Part shown: piece after piece, positions 61,347-64,000 of the stretch
Numbering within the stretch: position 1 is the first letter of the stretch
Layout of the letters: every line of letters starts with the position of its first letter
Source: Lientehia hominis
Lineage (GTDB): Bacteria; Bacillota; Clostridia; Lachnospirales; Lachnospiraceae
Direction: 5' to 3'
NCBI RefSeq assembly: GCF_021044755.1
Contig: NZ_JAJNOR010000003.1
Span: forward strand, 62,001-126,000
Length of the DNA: 64,000 nt
Program-made: the position numbers and the translations under genes
The notes under the pieces: generated by a model
What the model was told of the DNA's origin: nothing
What the model saw: the letters and a program-made list of their open reading frames with translations, nothing else
The model's database searches: none

Positions 61347-61859
61347 TCAGTTCCACTCCACCAGCATTCTCAGCTCATCCACGATCTGGCCGCTGGTCTT
61401 CCCCGTCTCGTCAACGGTCACATCTGCATATCTTTCATATAGAGGCACGCGTTCCTGATACAGATCAAAAAGCGTCATTCCGTCCTTGAGCGCCACCCCT
61501 CTGTCATGGAGGTTTCCCAGTCTTCTCTCCAAATCATCATAGCTGATCTTCAGATAGACCACCGTTCCGATCTCCTTCAGATGCTCCATGGCCTCCGCTC
61601 CGTAGATCACGCTTCCGCCCGGGGCGATCACAGCCTTATCCGTAATGATGTCCCGGTTCACCTGGTTTTCAATAGCCAGAAATCCGTCCAGTCCTTCCTC
61701 TTCTATGATCTCCTTTAAAAGCCTTTCCTCCTGCTCCTGGATCAGCAGGTCCGAATCGATGAATTTATAACCCAGCCGTTTGGCCAAAAGAACCCCTATC
61801 GTACTCTTTCCAGAAGCCGGCATCCCTATCAATGTAATATTATTCCAATTATATCTCAT
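61347..61859 (-). CDS. Shikimate-kinase-family P-loop kinase
   Basis: A 170-residue small-molecule kinase of the AroK fold. It has Walker A GMPASGKST (12-20), FIDSD with the metal-binding Asp, PGGSVI in place of the usual GGG motif, and RVPLYERYAD near the end. The family FRxxE motif, whose Arg holds shikimate, reads FLAIE at 60-64, so that Arg is absent. It may still be annotated as shikimate kinase, but its substrate is open. It is 27 bp after the pyrophosphatase gene. Confidence 0.75.
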   Translation of the reverse strand: MRYNWNNITLIGMPASGKSTIGVLLAKRLGYKFIDSDLLIQEQEERLLKEIIEEEGLDGFLAIENQVNRDIITDKAVIAPGGSVIYGAEAMEHLKEIGTVVYLKISYDDLERRLGNLHDRGVALKDGMTLFDLYQERVPLYERYADVTVDETGKTSGQIVDELRMLVEWN

Positions 61860-61886
61860 TTTTCTCTCCTTCTTCTGCCAACTGTC

Positions 61887-63539
61887 TTATCCCTGCAGGA
61901 CCAGCATCATGGCCGGGACGAACTGTTTTTTTCTGGAGACCACTCCAGGCAGGACTACCGCCTGGTTCTGAGGCCTGCAGCCGGGAAAGGCCTGTTCCAA
62001 AAGCTGCTCCCCGTTGAAGCTGTCGCAGAGTACCTCGGTGGATTCATCCAGAATGCTGGTCAGCATGAAGAACAGCATATCCACATTGTGCTTGTTCTTC
62101 ATCTTTTCCAGAAACGGAACCATCCTCACCTTCAGATTCTGGAGCTCCTCTTCATCCATGGAACTGATCTGGGCGATTCCAACTGTCGTCCCCTCCATGT
62201 TGAAGACTTTATAATCCTGATAAAAAATTTCTTTCTCAGATTTCTGCCCGAGATCACTGCCCGCGGCAAACATTTCCCGCGCCAGCTTCTTTGTATCAAC
62301 GCCCGCTATACCTGCCAGAATCTCCGCAGCCTGCCGGTCAATTTCCGTGCAGGTGGGCGAGCGGTACAAAAGCGTATCGGATACTATAGCGCTGCACAGC
62401 AAACCCGCCACCTCCGGACAGATCTCCGCCCCTGCCTCTTTATACATCTGATATATGATCGTAGCCGTGCAGCCCAAAGGCTGATTCCGGAAAAATACCG
62501 GTGAGATAGTCTCCAGGCTTCCGAGTCTGTGATGGTCGATGATCTCCAGGATATCAGCGCCCTCTATCCCCTCTACCGCTTGGGATCTTTCGTTGTGGTC
62601 CACTAAGATCACCTGCTTGCGTTTCATCCCCAGCAGGTTCCGCCTGGAGATCATTCCTTTATAATGACCGTCCTTATCTAAAATCGGGAAATCCCTGTGG
62701 CGCTTGCTCGCCATGATGTCTTTGATATCATCCGTATAATCCCCAATATCAAAACTGATAATATGATTCGTCTTCATAAAATATCCGATCGGCATACTCT
62801 GATTTATCAGCCTGGAGGCCGTAAACGTGTCAAAGGGTGTGGAGATCACCGTGCATTGTCTCTCTTCTGCCAGCTTTCGGATGGTCATGGAAACCGGAGC
62901 TCCGTCACAGACGACGATGCAGCCCGCGTTCATCTCGATGGCGCAGAACTGTGACTCATAACGGTTCCCCAGAATCACCAGATCATGCTCCTCGATATAG
63001 GATTCCATCAGGTCAGGATTAGCCGCCGCCACCAGCACCTTGCCTTTGTCAAAATAATCCTGCTCGTCGCCGACGACAACTATCCCCTCCAAGGTCTCTT
63101 TGATATTCACGTATTGGGTACAGGCCGCTGAAAGAATCGCGCTGTCATATACGTTCATATAAGAATTGGCAATATCGCCAATGGTAATAAGCCCCTCCAG
63201 GTGGTTATCTCTTGTTATGGGAAGTGTAACGACACCCAAGTCCTTCATCAGAGACCATGCCTTTTTCAGAGATATATTGGAACGTACCCCCTTGGTCTTC
63301 CTTATCTCAATATCTTTTATCTGTGTCCGGACATCTTCTCTCAGCTCCGGCACCGGAATGTTGAATTTTTCCAGGACATACTGGGTTTCCGGGTTTATCA
63401 TCCCCGCTCTGCAGGGAATGTGCTCTTCCCCTGTCAATGCCTGTTTAAGCCTTGCATAAGCTATGGCCGAACAGATGGAATCCGTGTCCGGATTTCTGTG
63501 CCCGATGACAATGACCTTTCTTCCTGCCTCTTGTATCAT
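61887..63539 (-). CDS. ppaC: Manganese-dependent inorganic pyrophosphatase with CBS and DRTGG domains
   Basis: A family II pyrophosphatase, 550 residues. The DHH-type catalytic domain begins VIGHRNPDTDSICSAIAYA, is interrupted by an insert, and continues with ILVDHNE and EIIDHHRLGSLE. The insert (about residues 70-290) has two CBS motifs around a DRTGG domain, the layout of CBS-PPases regulated by adenine nucleotides. The C-terminal DHHA2 domain ends SRKKQFVPAMM. The ATG at 63539 follows GGGAGG. It is followed by the kinase gene. Confidence 0.93.
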   Translation of the reverse strand: MIQEAGRKVIVIGHRNPDTDSICSAIAYARLKQALTGEEHIPCRAGMINPETQYVLEKFNIPVPELREDVRTQIKDIEIRKTKGVRSNISLKKAWSLMKDLGVVTLPITRDNHLEGLITIGDIANSYMNVYDSAILSAACTQYVNIKETLEGIVVVGDEQDYFDKGKVLVAAANPDLMESYIEEHDLVILGNRYESQFCAIEMNAGCIVVCDGAPVSMTIRKLAEERQCTVISTPFDTFTASRLINQSMPIGYFMKTNHIISFDIGDYTDDIKDIMASKRHRDFPILDKDGHYKGMISRRNLLGMKRKQVILVDHNERSQAVEGIEGADILEIIDHHRLGSLETISPVFFRNQPLGCTATIIYQMYKEAGAEICPEVAGLLCSAIVSDTLLYRSPTCTEIDRQAAEILAGIAGVDTKKLAREMFAAGSDLGQKSEKEIFYQDYKVFNMEGTTVGIAQISSMDEEELQNLKVRMVPFLEKMKNKHNVDMLFFMLTSILDESTEVLCDSFNGEQLLEQAFPGCRPQNQAVVLPGVVSRKKQFVPAMMLVLQG

Positions 63540-63651
63540 AGAACCGTCTCCCTCCCTCATATCAGCAAATATGGATCTCCTAATATTAACATTTTATTTA
63601 TATTTCATTCATATTTTGTTCACATCTTATTGTTATGCTATTTGTATAAAA

Positions 63652-63681
63652 AATATAGATTTTAACAAGGTTTTTCGTCAA
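63652..63681 (-). promoter_or_regulatory. Putative promoter of ppaC
   Basis: On the minus strand, TTGACG and TATATT are 18 bp apart in an AT-rich gap. A CCCGGAGC/GCTCCGGG hairpin lies just upstream (63708-63727) with no U-run. Confidence 0.4.
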
Positions 63682-63765
63682 AATGCATATAGATTTTTCA
63701 TAATTATCCCGGAGCTCATGCTCCGGGAACTCCTCGTTTCAGAGGCTTTTTTAATATTATGAAAG

Positions 63766-63795
63766 AACAAAAGAGGGTGCATCTCTACACCCTCT
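63766..63795 (-). terminator. Hairpin terminator after the right-edge gene
   Basis: AGAGGGTG pairs with CACCCTCT, followed by TTTTGT on the minus strand, 12 bp after the stop. Confidence 0.85.
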
Positions 63796-63806
63796 GTTTT
63801 CATTCC

Positions 63807-64000
63807 TCAATTCTGAGCCGTCGTTTCAGCCGCTGTTGTCTCAGTCTCAGTCGTTCCGGCTTCCGTCTCTTCTGATCCGCCAGTCTCCTGAGCCGTCGTC
63901 TCATCGTCTGCCCCTTCACCGGCCTCCGTTGTCTCTTCTGTCAAAATACCGGCCATATCCTGTACGATCATAGAACTGCTGGAATAGTCAGGCTTTGATT
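63807..64000 (-). CDS. C-terminal end of an unidentified protein with a Thr/Glu-rich tail (partial)
   Basis: Only the last ~64 residues lie in the window, so the gene is absent from simple full-length calls. They read ...KPDYSSSSMIVQDMAGILTEETTEAG, then a low-complexity run of Thr, Glu and Ala ending in TTAQN. The tail resembles that of the PrsA-like lipoprotein (EETTSAAG, TTTTAE), a style common on secreted or wall-associated proteins in this group. The family cannot be told from this fragment. Confidence 0.7.
   Translation of the reverse strand, partial: SKPDYSSSSMIVQDMAGILTEETTEAGEGADDETTAQETGGSEETEAGTTETETTAAETTAQN

Noticed and set aside
63708..63727. CCCGGAGC/GCTCCGGG hairpin as a terminator
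   Set aside because: No T-run follows on the minus strand and the plus strand has no gene to end there. A better terminator for the right-edge gene is at 63766-63795.
1..64000. tRNA, rRNA, CRISPR arrays, insertion sequences and prophage
   Set aside because: I scanned for these and saw no cloverleaf-like gene, regularly spaced repeat, transposase, integrase or phage structural gene.

Overview
The window reads as chromosomal DNA of a spore-forming Clostridia species, most likely Lachnospiraceae. It carries the spoIIE, yabP, yabQ, spoVT and spoVG sporulation genes, a serC-serA-DUF1015 operon, a GlgC/GlgD pair, clostridial Shine-Dalgarno sites and a mid-range base composition. No rRNA, tRNA, CRISPR array, transposase or prophage gene was seen. 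Genus and species cannot be fixed from the sequence alone. Most genes lie on the minus strand.

Layout. 1-3220: end of a K+ transporter (KtrB type), apt, recJ. 3221-3527: short copy of a repeated leader element. 3528-11721: serC-serA-DUF1015 and leuB-ilvD-ilvB amino-acid operons. 11998-20866 (plus strand): pncB, plsC, a 0.7-kb structured repeat, a methyltransferase, a tight three-gene set (FAD/Rieske oxidoreductase, tocopherol-cyclase-like protein, YyaL-like protein) and the niacin regulator niaR. 20893-22956: neopullulanase-type amylase. 23384-32053: the conserved block spoVT-mazG-hup-rqcP-yabP-yabQ-divIC-spoIIE-tilS-hpt-ftsH. 32159-37172: an AT-rich glycan-modification cassette. 37381-42281: PAS hybrid kinase and a PrsA-like lipoprotein. 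42358-52244: mfd, pth, trkH, trkA, spoVG, glgD, glgC. 52448-55425 (plus): SbcD/YhaO- and YhaN-like pair. 55488-63539: prs, DnaC/DnaI-like loader, dnaD, a DnaA-box cluster, murC, queT with a preQ1-I riboswitch, a shikimate-kinase-like protein and a CBS/DRTGG pyrophosphatase. The right edge cuts a secreted-type protein with a Thr/Glu-rich tail.

How it fits together. Read right to left, prs - spoVG - pth - mfd - spoVT - mazG - rqcP - yabP - yabQ - divIC - spoIIE - tilS - hpt - ftsH follows the order known from the Bacillus subtilis spoVG-to-ftsH region, with extra genes between. The AT-rich cassette sits in that conserved block and encodes FdtA/FdtB-like sugar enzymes, an acetyltransferase and GtrA/GtrB/GtrC-like membrane proteins. 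It probably decorates a surface glycan with an acetamido-deoxyhexose. The regulatory signals I rate highest are Spo0A-type boxes upstream of spoIIE and of dnaD, a DnaA-box cluster upstream of dnaD, a preQ1-I riboswitch before queT, and an 11-bp motif shared by the niaR and pncB upstream regions. The least explained element is a structured repeat whose short and long copies both end just upstream of a gene's ribosome-binding site.
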